From Closterium sp. Naga37s-1 (Eukaryota; Streptophyta; Zygnematophyceae; Desmidiales; Closteriaceae): a stretch of 64,000 bases of DNA. The DNA is taken from contig CANJKZ010000080.1 in assembly GCA_947471745.1 (NCBI GenBank), forward strand, positions 1,533,501 to 1,597,500, given 5' to 3'. How positions within the stretch are numbered: position 1 is the first letter of the stretch; the number at the start of each line of letters is the position of its first letter. Below, one piece after another: positions 33,652-47,302 of this stretch. The notes under the pieces were generated by a model. It searched no databases. It was not told the origin of the DNA and worked only from the letters and a program-made list of their open reading frames with translations. The position numbers were made by a program, and so were the translations under genes.

Positions 33652-34640
33652 CTGCTGCGTGATGGCATGACATGGGTTATCACAAGTGTTTCAGGACGGA
33701 CCTCACATTCGTGATGCGCGCTCAACCAACTCCAATGCCTTCTTCTCATTGCACCTCATGCCATGCATGCAACAGCACCCCACCCACTGCCTCTCATGTT
33801 TGGGGCCCTTGATTCGAGTGGGCATGCAGCTGTGAAGTGCCATGGCAGGGGTGGTGGCATTGGCGTGGGCCACTGCTGCAGAGCGTGTGTACTGTGTGCA
33901 TGGGGTGATTGCCATGTCAATGATGGTGGGTGTGGCGGGGATGAGAAAGTGATGAGGATGGACTTGCATCTCATGGCCCAACAAGCCTTCCTGCCCACCA
34001 ACCCATGCACACCACCCCATTGTGAGCGTACATAGCTACACAGCTCTCACCACACACGCCACTCCATCTTTGTTTTCCGCTTCACAGGCTTGGCACATGA
34101 AAGACGAGGCTGTTCTCTATGCAACATGGCAGCGAGGGTTTGTATTGTGGAGTGAAGTGCCAAGGTGGCTGTGAGTGAGCCGCAGTGTGCGATCCATGGT
34201 GGGGCGGGGGGCTCCTTGGCCTCTGCAATGGGGCCAGTGGACCGGTGGTACACTGCCCTCTGTACCGATGGGATGGGAGCGATGGGACCAGGAGGATCAT
34301 GGAAAGACTAGAGTAGGGACATTGGAATGATTATGAAATAATTTGGTTTTTTGAAATGCTGAGGTACGGTAAACGAAGTCTTCACCACCATTGAAATGAT
34401 TGCACTTGACACTATCCGGGGAATGACAGCCCAAACGCTTTCATTTGAGTTGATACAGTACATTGACTTGACACTATCCTGACAAACAAAGCAAGTGGAA
34501 CTCGTGCTGCTCCCCAGACGAGAGAATCAAGGACAGCGCGAGTTCCACTCCGTGGTGTGGAACTGGTACGGTTATCACAATCAAGTACGGCCAGTGCATG
34601 GTGGTGCTATACGTTCTAGAGAGATCGAGACTAGAAGGGG
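33652..34640. other. Intergenic between converging genes, nothing firm
   Basis: No coding sequence is supported. It must hold the golgin 3' UTR (left of 34641) and possibly the ubinuclein 3' end. Confidence 0.4.
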
Positions 34641-37600
34641 CTATATTTTGTGCAGAGCATGTTCGAGGCTGACAAAGGAGAGAACGAGGAAGACAGAGAG
34701 GTGCAGCGCAAGCACATATGCCACCACGAGCGAGCGCACAAAGGAGTTGCGCTGCAGCGCACTGCCAACGCGCAGACTCATGGCGTCCAGCGCTCGTGCC
34801 GCGTCCACCACGTGCTCCCACACGCGCACGCGCAGCGCCCTCCGCTTGCTCTTGCCACTCGGATCGTCCTCCGTGCTGCCTCGCTCCCTGCAGGTGGGCA
34901 GGGAGGGTGAGGAAGGCAATGAAGGTGAGGCGCGCAGCAGAACAGCACATGTGGTGCTGAATGAACCCACGCATGCGGTCAGTGGGATTGCATGCGGGAT
35001 TGCATGCGTGGGGGCAGCAGGAAGGATAAAGGATGAGAAATGGTTGGCAGCGAAAGAGCGGAGGCAGGTGGCAATGCATGTGAGGTGCACAGCACAGTGG
35101 TGGTTGGAAGCGCAAGGCACTCACACTGAAGCGCAAGGCACTCACACTGAAGCGCAAGGCACTCACACTGAAGCGCCAGCACAGGCCCCCCAGAACCAGC
35201 TCAGCGCTGCCACCATACGGTGCTCAACCCCTCTGCCCCCACCCCACCCTCTGCTGCCCTCACCCCGCCACCGCCCTCTCTCCCTGCTCCCAACCTCGTC
35301 CCGCGACCCCCCCACCCTCCCTAAACGGCCCCCAGTGCCGCCGCCCTGCTCCCCCACAGCCAGCAGCAGGTGCGCGCGCTCCCCCCGCGTGTGGTCCAGC
35401 TGCTGCTGCAGCCACGCCACCTCGCTGCTCAGCGCCTCCGCCTGTGCCTGCCGGGTGGGGAGGGAGGGAAGGAATTGAAGAGGGTGGTGAAGGGGGGAAG
35501 AGGGAGGAAAGGGGGAAGGAAGGTGAGAGGGGGTGAGGGGGAACTACAACAGAGGGGTGAGAGCCTTGTAGTCGGATTGAACGGAGACAGAGCTTGGAAG
35601 TGAGGTGACAGTCTGGTTATGCCTCAACATGCCCCGTGGGAAAGAGGAGCCCACTCGGGAACATGTCACCCAGAAATGCTCGCTACATGTTGCTTCACCA
35701 TCACGCCTCCACTCCTCTCCGCCCGATTCAAGTCCTCTCCCACCCACCCTGCACTCACCTGCTTGCCCTGCACTCACCTGCTTGCCCTGCACTCACCTGC
35801 TTGCCCTGCACTCACCTGCTTGCTCTGCACTCACCTGCTTGCCCTGCACTCACCTGCTTGCTCTGCACTCACCTGCTTGCCCTGCACTCACCTGCTTGCC
35901 CTGCACTCACCTGCTTGCCCTGCACTCACCTGCTTGCCCTGCACTCACCTGCTTGCCCTGCACTCACCTGCTTGCCCTGCACTCACCTGCTTGCTCTGCA
36001 CTCACCTGCTTGCCCTGCACTCACCTGCTTGCCCTGCACTCACCTGCTTGCCCTGCACTCACCTGCTTGCCCTGCACTCACCTGCTTGCCCTGCACTCAC
36101 CTGCTTGCCTCTGCACTCACCTGCTTGCCCTGCACTCACCTGCTTGCCCTGCACTCACCTGCTTGCCCTGCACTCACCTGCTTGCCCTGCACTCACCTGC
36201 TTGCCCTGCACTCACCTGCTTGCCCTGCACTCACCTGCTTGCCCTGCACTCACCTGCTTGCCCTGCACTCACCTGCTTGCCCTGCACTCACCTGCTTGCC
36301 CTGCACTCACCTGCTTGCCCTGCACTCACCTGCTTGCCCTGCACTCACCTGCTTGCCCTGCACTCACCTGCTTGCCCTGCACTCACCTGCTTGCCCTGCA
36401 CTCACCTGCTTGCCCTGCACTCACCTGCTTGCCCTGCACTCACCTGCTTGCCCTGCACTCACCTGCTTGCCCTGCACTCACCTGCTTGCCCTGCACTCAC
36501 CTGCTTGCCCTGCACTCACCTGCTTGCCCTGCACTCACCTGCTTGCCCTGCACTCACCTGCTTGCCCTGCACTCACCTGCTTGCCCTGCACTCACCTGCT
36601 TGCCCTGCACTCACCTGCTTGCCCTGCACATTCTCTGACAGCGCCCTCAGGCGGCGCTCCAGTTGCTTCTCGCGCTCCCCTGCCACGCATGCCGCCATGC
36701 CCAGTGGCGGGCCCAGAGGAATGGCAATGGCAGGATGAGAGGCCGGCCAGACAATGGCAGAGAAATGAAGGCAATGGAGGGACAGGAGGAATGGCCATCC
36801 GCACTTAATGTACAGTAGGCGGGCGGCAATTGTGCAGGCCCAAGGGACCTCTGTGCCCACCTGCGGTCGGCTGCTTGGCCAGTGCTGCCTGTTGGGCGAG
36901 CAGTTGGTGCTTCAGAGATGCCACCTCGCCATCCAACGTGGCCTGCTGACGTGGCACACAATGTCAGCAAGGGTGGCAATGGCATGGGCGGAGTGAGGAG
37001 GTAGTGGCGGGTGGTGAGGGGCTGAGAGGCACGGATGGTGAGGCGAAGCACGGGCAGCATGAGAGGGCTCTGAGAAACAAGCGAGGAAAGAATCCGGGGC
37101 ATGTGCATAGACGTGAGGGGGGGCAGAGTAACAAACACGAAGGCAGGTGAAGGAGGAAGGGAGAAGATGCAGGGACGGGCACAGAGGGGCATGTGCACTC
37201 ACCAGCTCGTGCTGCTCATCTGCATGTGCACTCACCAGCTCGTGCTGCTCATCTGCATGTGCACTCACCAGCTCGTGCTGCTCATCTGCATGTGCACTCA
37301 CCAGCTCGTGCTGCTCATCTGCATGTGCACTCACCAGCTCGTGCTGCTCATCTGCATGTGCACTCACCAGCTCGTGCTGCTCATCTGCATGTGCACTCAC
37401 CAGCTCGTGCTGCTCATCTGCACGTGCACTCACCAGCTCGTGCTGCTCATCTGCATGTGCACTCACCAGCTCGTGCTGCTCATCTGCATGTGCACTCACC
37501 AGCTCGTGCTGCTCATCTGCATGTGCACTCACCAGCTCGTGCTGCTCATCTGCATGTGCACTCACCAGCTCGTGCTGCTCATCTGCATGTGCACTCACCA

Positions 37601-40600
37601 GCTCGTGCTGCTCATCTGCATGTGCACTCACCAGCTCGTGCTGCTCATCTGCATGTGCACTCACCAGCTCGTGCTGCTCATCTGCATGTGCACTCACCAG
37701 CTCGTGCTGCTCATCTGCATGTGCACTCACCAGCTCGTGCTGCTCATCTGCATGTGCACTCACCAGCTCGTGCTGCTCATCTGCATGTGCACTCACCAGC
37801 TCGTGCTGCTCATCTGCATGTGCACTCACCAGCTCGTGCTGCTCATCTGCATGTGCACTCACCAGCTCGTGCTGCTCATCTGCACAAGCCCCTCTCCCAT
37901 CCTGCTCACTTCCCCCCTGCCTCGCGTCATCCCCCTCTGCTGCACCTCCCTGCATACGCCTTGATCCATCCTGCCCTCCCCCCTCGCTCCCACCATGTCC
38001 CTGCTGCTGCTGCTGCTGCTGCTGCTGCGCCTCACCACCTGCGTCAGCACCACCCGAGTTATCATGCAGCGGCGCAGCACTGGTGGCGGAGGCTGGGCCG
38101 GGCACTGCAGCGGCGGCAGCGGTGCTGCTGTCGCGAGCGGGCGAGGCGGCGTGCAGGGCAGCCAGGCGTGCAGTGAGCAGGCTGTGCCGCGCCTCAAGGT
38201 CCTGCATGGGATGGGATGGGGATATGGGGGGCGGATGGGGATGGGGATGCGGCTGGTGTTAGATTACGTGCAGATAGCTACCTTTGTGTTGTGTGCTTGT
38301 ACGAATTGCTGGGCAGCCGATCCTACGCAATCGAGTCCCCAAGCACAAACGATTGTGGTTGGTCAATCCAACCCAACCCAGCCAGCAGTAGAGGGCGGGT
38401 CAACCCAACACCATTGGTCGTCCCAACACCATTGGTCGTCCCAACACCATTGGTCGCCCCAACACCATTGGTCGTCCCAACACCATTGGTCGTCCCAACA
38501 CCATTGGTCGCCCCAACACCATTGGTCGCCCCAACACCATTGGTCGTCCCAACACCATTGGTCGTCCCAACACCATTGGTCGCCCCAACACCATTGGTCG
38601 CCCCAACACCATTGGTCGTCCCAACACCATTGGTCGTCCCAACACCATTGGTCGCCCCAACACCATTGGTCGCCCCAACACCATTGGTCGCCCCAACACC
38701 ATTGGTCGCCCCAACACCATTGGTCGCCCCAACACCATTGGTCGCCCCAACACCATTTGTCGTCCCAACACCATAGGTCGCCCCAACACCATAGGTCGCC
38801 CCAACACCATTGGTCGTCCCAACACCATTGGTCGCCCCAACACCATTGGTCGTCCCAACACCATTGGTCGCCCCAACACCATTGGTCGCCCCAACACCAT
38901 TGGTCGCCCCAACACCATAGGTCGCCCCAACACCATTGGTCGTCCCAACACCATTGGTCGCCCCAACACCATTGGTCGCCCCAACACCATTGGTCGTCCC
39001 AACACCATTGGTCGTCCCCAACACCATTGGTCGCCCCAACACCATTGGTCGCCCCAACACCATTGGTCGCCCCAACACCATTGGTCGCCCCAACACCATT
39101 GGTCGCCCCAACACCATTGGTCGCCCCAACACCATTGGTCGCCCCAACACCATTGGTCGCCCCAACACCATTGGTCGCCCCAACACCATTGATCGCCCCA
39201 ACACCATTGGTTGTCCCAACACCATTGGTCGCCCCAACACCATTGGTCGTCCCAACACCATTGGTCGCCCCAACACCATTGGTCGCCCCAACACCATTGG
39301 TCGCCCCAACACCATTGGTCGCCCCAACACCATTGGTCGCCCCAACACCATTGGTCGCCCCAACACCATTGGTCGCCCCAACACCATTGGTCGTCCCAAC
39401 ACCATTGGTCGCCCCAACACCATTGGTCGCCCCAACACCATTGGTCGCCCCAACACCATTGGTTGTCCCAACACCATTGGTCGCCCCAACACCATTGGTC
39501 GCCCCAACACCATTGGTCGCCCCAACACCATTGGTCGCCCCAACACCATTGGTCGCCCCAACACCATTGGTCGTCCCAACACCATTGGTCGCCCCAACAC
39601 CATTGGTCGCCCCAACACCATTGGTCGCCCCAACACCATTGGTCGCCCCAACACCATTGGTCGCCCCAACACCATTGGTCGCCCCAACACCATTGGTCGC
39701 CCCAACACCATTGGTCGCCCCAACACCATTGGTCGCCCCAACACCATTGGTCGCCCCAACACCATTGGTTGTCCCAACACCATTGGTCGCCCCAACACCA
39801 TTGGTCGTCCCAACACCATTGGTCGCCCCAACACCATTGGTCGCCCCAACACCATTGGTCGCCCCAACACCATTGGTCGCCCCAACACCATTGGTCGCCC
39901 CAACACCATTGGTCGCCCCAACACCATTGGTCGCCCCAACACCATTGGTCGTCCCAACACCATTGGTCGCCCCAACACCATTGGTCGCCCCAACACCATT
40001 GGTCGCCCCAACACCATTGGTTGTCCCAACACCATTGGTCGCCCCAACACCATTGGTCGCCCCAACACCATTGGTCGCCCCAACACCATTGGTCGCCCCA
40101 ACACCATTGGTCGCCCCAACACCATTGGTCGTCCCAACACCATTGGTCGCCCCAACACCATTGGTCGCCCCAACACCATTGGTCGCCCCAACACCATTGG
40201 TCGCCCCAACACCATTGGTCGCCCCAACACCATTGGTCGCCCCAACACCATTGGTCGCCCCAACACCATTGGTCGCCCCAACACCATTGGTCGCCCCAAC
40301 ACCATTGGTCGCCCCAACACCATTGGTTGTCCCAACACCATTGGTCGCCCCAACACCATTGGTCGTCCCAACACCATTGGTCGCCCCAACACCATTGGTC
40401 GTCCCAACACCATTGGTCGTCCCAACACCATTGGTCGTCCCAACACCATTGGTCGCCCCAACACCATTGGTCGCCCCAACACCATTGGTCGTCCCAACAC
40501 CATTGGTCGTCCCAACACCATTGGTCGCCCCAACACCATTGGTCGCCCCAACACCATTGGTCGTCCCAACACCATTGGTCGTCCCAACACCATTGGTCGC

Positions 40601-43600
40601 CCCAACACCATTGGTCGCCCCAACACCATTGGTCGCCCCAACACCATTGGTCGCCCCAACACCATTGGTCGCCCCAACACCATTGGTCGCCCCAACACCA
40701 TTTGTCGTCCCAACACCATAGGTCGCCCCAACACCATAGGTCGCCCCAACACCATTGGTCGTCCCAACACCATTGGTCGCCCCAACACCATTGGTCGTCC
40801 CAACACCATTGGACGCCCCAACACCATTGGTCGCCCCAACACCATTGGTCGCCCCAACACCATAGGTCGCCCCAACACCATTGGTCGTCCCAACACCATT
40901 GGTCGTCCCAACACCATTGGTCGCCCCAACACCATTGGTCGTCCCAACACCATTGGTCGCCCCAACACCATTGGTCGCCCCAACACCATTGGTCGCCCCA
41001 ACACCATTGGTCGCCCCAACACCATTGGTCGCCCCAACACCATTGGTCGCCCCAACACCATTGGTCGCCCCAACACCATTGGTCGCCCCAACACCATTGG
41101 TCGCCCCAACACCATTGATCGCCCCAACACCATTGGTTGTCCCAACACCATTGGTCGCCCCAACACCATTGGTCGTCCCAACACCATTGGTCGCCCCAAC
41201 ACCATTGGTCGCCCCAACACCATTGGTCGCCCCAACACCATTGGTCGCCCCAACACCATTGGTCGCCCCAACACCATTGGTCGCCCCAACACCATTGGTC
41301 GCCCCAACACCATTGGTCGTCCCAACACCATTGGTCGCCCCAACACCATTGGTCGCCCAACACCATTGGTCGCCCCAACACCATTGGTTGCCCCAACACC
41401 ATTGGTCGCCCCAACACCATTGGTCGCCCCAACACCATTGGTCGCCCCAACACCATTGGTCGCCCCAACACCATTGGTCGCCCCAACACCATTGGTCGTC
41501 CCAACACCATTGGTCGCCCCAACACCATTGGTCGCCCCAACACCATTGGTCGCCCCAACACCATTGGTCGCCCCAACACCATTGGTCGCCCCAACACCAT
41601 TGGTCGCCCCAACACCATTGGTCGCCCCAACACCATTGGTCGCCCCAACACCATTGGTCGCCCCAACACCATTGGTCGTCCCAACACCATTGGTCGCCCC
41701 AACACCATTGGTCGCCCCAACACCATTGGTCGCCCCAACACCATTGGTCGCCCCAACACCATTGGTCGCCCCAACACCATTGGTCGCCCCAACACCATTG
41801 GTCGCCCCAACACCATTGGTCGCCCCAACACCATTGGTCGCCCCAACACCATTGGTCGCCCCAACACCATTGGTCGTCCCAACACCATTGGTCGCCCCAA
41901 CACCATTGGTCGCCCCAACACCATTGGTCGCCCCAACACCAACACCATTGGTCGCCCCAACACCATTGGTCGCCCCAACACCATTGGTCGCCCCAACACC
42001 ATTGGTCGCCCCAACACCATTGGTCGCCCCAACACCATTGGTCGCCCCAACACCATTGGTCGCCCCAACACCATTGGTCGCCCCAACACCATTGGTTGTC
42101 CCAACACCATTGGTCGCCCCAACACCATTGGTCGTCCCAACACCATTGGTCGCCCCAACACCATTGGTCGCCCCAACACCATTGGTCGTCCCAACACCAT
42201 TGGTCGCCCCAACACCATTGGTCGCCCCAACACCATTGGTCGCCCCAACACCATTGGTCGCCCCAACACCATTGGTCGCCCCAACACCATTGGTCGCCCC
42301 AACACCATTGGTCGCCCCAACACCATTGGTCGCCCCAACACCATTGGTCGTCCCAACATCATTGGTCGCCCCAACACCATTGGTCGCCCCAACACCATTG
42401 GTCGCCCCAACACCATTGGTCGTCCCAACACCATTGGTCGCCCCAACACCATTGGTCGCCCCAACACCATTGGTCGCCCCAACACCATTGGTCGTCCCAA
42501 CACCATTGGTCGTCCCAACACCATTGGTCGCCCCAACACCATTGGTCGTCCCAACACGTTGGCAGATACGAGTATCACGTATAATACGCTAGCGTATTAT
42601 ACGCTGGGTATATACGCGGTACGCTAGGGGTGGCGTACTGGTGATACGTAAAAATACGCCGGGCGGGCAGGTAAAACTTTTTTCCCGGGCAGGGCTAAAA
42701 AAACCTGTTTCAGGGGGGCGGGTTATGTTTCCCAAAAACACATGTTTTTTAATTTCATAATTATCCAGAGATACATCTTTGGGGCTACTTCTCCCCACCC
42801 CATACATCCCCACCCCACCCTCTAGCTAGCCTCCACACAGCCGAGTTCCTTGCGGGGCTTTTCCAACACCACCCCTGCCCCATACTCATCCGCCAGAACT
42901 GCATCCTCTCCTTCCCCCCCCAGGGCGATATGCGACTGCGCGGTAACAAATCGCCAAGTCGCAAAACCTTCGCGAAATTTTTCAATTTCGATTTTTTTTT
43001 TTTCGGCGGGCTGCCCGGGCGTATTTCCAAGAAATACGAGCGTATTAGCGTACCACGTATATACGCAAGCGTATATACGTGGTACGCAACCCTGCCCAGG
43101 GCGTATCTGCCAACGTAATAGGTCGCCCCAACACCATAGGTCGCCCCAACACCATTGGTCGTCCCAACACCATTGGTCGCCCCAACACCATTGGTCGCCC
43201 CAACACCATTGGTCGCCCCAACACCATTGGTCGCCCCAACACCATTGGTCGCCCCAACACCATTGGTCGTCCCAACACCATTGGTCGCCCCAACACCATT
43301 GGTCGCCCCAACACCATTGGTCGCCCCAACACCATTGGTCGCCCCAACACCATTGGTCGTCCCACATTTGTGATCCAGCCACCTCTGGTGGCCCTACCTG
43401 ATGATTTTCTTTCCTCTCTACCCCACCTGAACTCGCTGATCATATCAGCATTCGTTCGGGTGAAGATGGGGATGGGACTAAGTGTGAAGGATCGCAAGAT
43501 ACCGCCTCCCCATGGAAGAGGGAAGACTCGTGGAGAGAAGCACATGTGAATCAGGTGGCGTGGCTGTGATCACACCGTACACGAGCGCGGGTCCTACAGC

Positions 43601-46600
43601 CCGTCAATCCATGGTTCTTTGGAGAAGCAGCCCGTTGCTGCCATGCCACGCCCGGCCAGGCCACGCCCGGCCAGGGCTGTGGCACGTGCCGATGATAACA
43701 ACTCCCCTCCCACGTGCGGTAACCTAGATCACAGATTCAGCTCGCAAACACAAAAATGAAAGTTAAGAGAAGATGCTGAGTGGACACCCCGCGTAGGTAG
43801 CTCGTTCACTCTGGATCATATGTCAAGAAATCTCGGGTAAGATACAGCTGCTTGCGTTGACAAAGGAGAAGATGCTGGGGAGATACCTGGCTGGGGAGAT
43901 ACCTCGCTGGGGAGATACCTCGCTGGGGAGATACCTCGCTGAGCGCAAGAAAATACCGCATCATCGTGACCACCCCGTTGGAGCTTGTTTCAATCACATA
44001 TTCTTCTTCGCTCATGCAATGCCCATGCGCCCTGTGCTTATCAATGCTACCAGGCAATCTGTGCCTCTCAATGCTACCAGGCAATCTGTGCCTCTCAATG
44101 CTACCAGGCAATCTGTGCCTCTCAATGCTACCAGGCAATCTGTGCCTCTCAATGCTTGCAGCCACCGCAACCACAAACCCACACTTGCTTGCCTCCCCTC
44201 CCCCCCCTTCCTTGCTCTGCACCTTCATATCCTTCGTCCCCCTCTCATCTCACTCATGGTTCCACCAAAGCTTTCCATGTCCTGCCCGCAACAGCCTCCC
44301 GCCTCACTTGAATGCAGTGAGTGACCCGCGTGTGCTCCGCCACGCGCTCCTCCATCTGCCTCTTAATCCGCGCCACTGCCCTCGCCTGCCCTGCCTGCTC
44401 CTCCCTCAGCGTCCCCTCCCGCTCCTCCGCCTGCCACAAGCGAGGGAATGAGCGAACCATGGAAAGCAAAGGATCAGCACGGATGGGCAAGCGGCGGGGA
44501 ACATGAGTTGATGGCACAAAGGCCCAATGGTTGAGTTTATATTGTTATCACTCATGTGTATGTACAAGTGGTGATAGTACCATAGACCCACGAGAAATGA
44601 CATGGATGGTCTTGCCGTGCACAGGAGACATGAGCAAATGACCCGACCCGACCCGACCCGACCCGACCCGACCTGGCTGGGCTACACGGGCTCCCGGGGT
44701 CGGGTCGGGCCAGGCTCGGGCCAGGTTCCTGAAAGGTCTGACCCGACCCGGGCCTACACACTCGGGTCAGCTTGGACCCGGTAACGGGTCGGGTCGGGTC
44801 GGGCCAGTCTCACCCGCCCTTTAGAGGGAGCAGGGGTGTAAAACGTGAAGTTGTAAAAAAACGCCATTCCTGCATCGCGACTTTCCGTGAACAGCAGGAT
44901 ACGATAGTAAACTAGCTATAAATGTCTGTCAATGAGGTTTGAACGGGCCCTAACTAAGTAGTTTCTAAGCTTAGGTGACTTGCTTGCTGCCGTTAGGCAA
45001 GATTGAGAGCGTGGGTAGGTTCTGATGTCGAGGGGATAAAAAAACCCCTCGATCACAAATTGAACTAGGGTTTCGTGCCCTCTGTATCGACCCGAATTCG
45101 GGTCGGGTCAAGCTATACCCGAAACCCGACCCGACCCGGCCCGAGTTCCATGCTCGGGTCGGGTTTTTGCTCGGGTCGGGTCGAGTTGGCTCGCACGGGG
45201 CAGGCAAATGAAACCACTGCCCCGACCCGGGCTAAACCTCGGGTCGAGTCGGGCCAGCCCGACCTGAGCGGGGCAAATGCTCATCTCTACAGGAGCAAGC
45301 ACAGATGAGTAACTAGGAGTCGACAAATGGGACGCACATGCACATGAATACTGGGACTGGTAGCCCTGTTGTGTTGACCGTAAGCACTCCTCGTGCCTCG
45401 TCCCGCTTCTGCCTTTCTGCGTCTCTTCCCCGCCGGCATCGTCGTGGAAGCAGCACACGCTCACGGGGAAGAGACGCAGAGAGGCGGAAGCGGAACGAGG
45501 CACGAGGAGTGCTTACGAATAACACAGCAGGCCCAATAGTCCCAGTATTAAGCGACGCTGGTACTGCACAAACCACACACACACAAATGGGACGCATAGG
45601 GATGTGCGTGGATTCACTCACACACACATGGAATAAACCACTCAGTCACTTAGTCCAGCCAAGCAGCACCCGTTCCTCCTTGAGTCCCATCCTTCACATA
45701 ATATTCTCTATCCAAACCCATCCCTCTCTCCATCACACCCATCCCATCCCTTCACGCCCATCCCATGCATCACCTCGTGGCGTGTAGCAGCATGTTTTGA
45801 CCTCTCCTGCTCCAGCGCTGATGTGGCAGCTGCCAGCTCAGCATGCAGGCTGCCGATCTCCTGGGCCGCCCTGTCAGCCATGTGCTGTGCCGCCTGCTGC
45901 AGCCGCTCTATCTCGCCCACCACTACTGACACCTGGGGTGGGTGAAGGAGGGGAACGGGGAGAGGCAGGAGAATGATGCAAGGGACAACAAGCTTTTCGC
46001 TTCCAGCAATATTTGCAACTACTCGCTGTACCCGTGCCTCCATCTGCCGGCACCCACCCGCGCCTCCATCTGGCTGCACTCGCGGCTGGCGTGGTCAAAC
46101 TCGGAGCGCATGGCAGGGCTGGTCCACGCGTGTGCCTCCATGCGCCGGCGCCACGCCCGCATGGCGTCCATCTCCACCGACGGGCTGCGCGCCACCGCCA
46201 GCACCCGAGGCACCTGCGCCCCCAACAGCCCCCGCCTGCTGCTGCTGCTGCCTGCCATGTTGTTGCTGCTGCCGCCCGCCATGCTGGCGAGACTTGTGGA
46301 CAGCGGTGCAGCCGCGCTGTCACTCTCTGCATCACCGGGCTCCTCTGCAGCTGTGCTGCTGCTCTTCGCACTCATAGCGGCTTTGCCAACGCTGCCGCTC
46401 GCGCCGCTTGGGAGCGTGGCCACACCGGCAGATCCGCTGCTGCCACTCGTGCTGCTTCCCCCAACTTCACCTCGCCCTGCTGCCACTGCTGCACCAGCCC
46501 CCTCATCCCTATCATCTGCAGGTTCTCCCGTTTCTCCATTTGGACCTTCCTTGCGTTGTGATTCTTCTCCTGTACCCTTCCGCTGCACCCCCCCACGATC

Positions 46601-47270
46601 CTCTCTCGCCTCCTCACCAGCTCCCTCCCCTCCTTCGTCCCCCCCTCCTTGCATCTCCCACTCGCCGCCCCACGCCTCGAACTCGTGTGCATGCCACTCG
46701 CCCGTGCCGCTCAATGCGCTTCCCTCGCCACCCCACTGGCCGCCCGCAGCAGCAGCGCCACCCTCCCTTGCACGCCTCAAGCCACCACCGCTGCTGCCAC
46801 TGCCTGCCGCATGCCCCCCGCCTGCACGCGCACTACCCTCCTCTGCGTCCCGCTGTTCCCCACCTCCACGCCCCACACCACCCAGGCTGCTGCTGCTCGC
46901 AAGCCCCCGCCCACTAGCGCTCCCACCACGCTCCCCCACACTGCCATGCGTGCCCCAACCGCCCCCCTCCCCCTCCCCCTCCACCACCCCGCCCAGCACC
47001 TCTCTGCTCTCCGCCCGCCCCTCCCCGCGCTCACCCCCCGACTCCAGCCCTCCTCCGCCCGCCACTGCACGTCGCCCCTCCGGGCCTTCCCAGGCGCGGC
47101 GCCCCCCCAGCGTTAGGAGGTGGTCGCTGGCGTACCCGGCGCTGCTGCCGTCGCCGTCGCTCGCGTCCACCCACGCCGAGTCCGACACCTGCCCGTCCGT
47201 CGCCGCGCCCCACTCGCGCCGGTGCTTCCTGCGGGGAGGGGGGAGGGGGGAGGGGAGAGGGGGGAGGGAA

Positions 47271-47302
<32 letters not shown>

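Noticed and set aside
34495..35478. Plus-strand 327-residue ORF
   Set aside because: Antisense to golgin exons 8 and 9 and the 21-bp repeat; no domain.
35605..36808. Plus-strand proteins CPALTCLPCTHLLALHSPA
   Set aside because: Antisense translation of the 19-bp donor array; all frames are open because the unit has no stop in three-unit register.
38323..42578. Very long ORFs (568-1,392 residues) of repeating NTIGRP, PTPLVA, QHHWSP, RPMVLG or GDQWCW
   Set aside because: They are translations of an 18-bp satellite in every frame and lie inside a golgin intron; no start context, splice or domain supports them.
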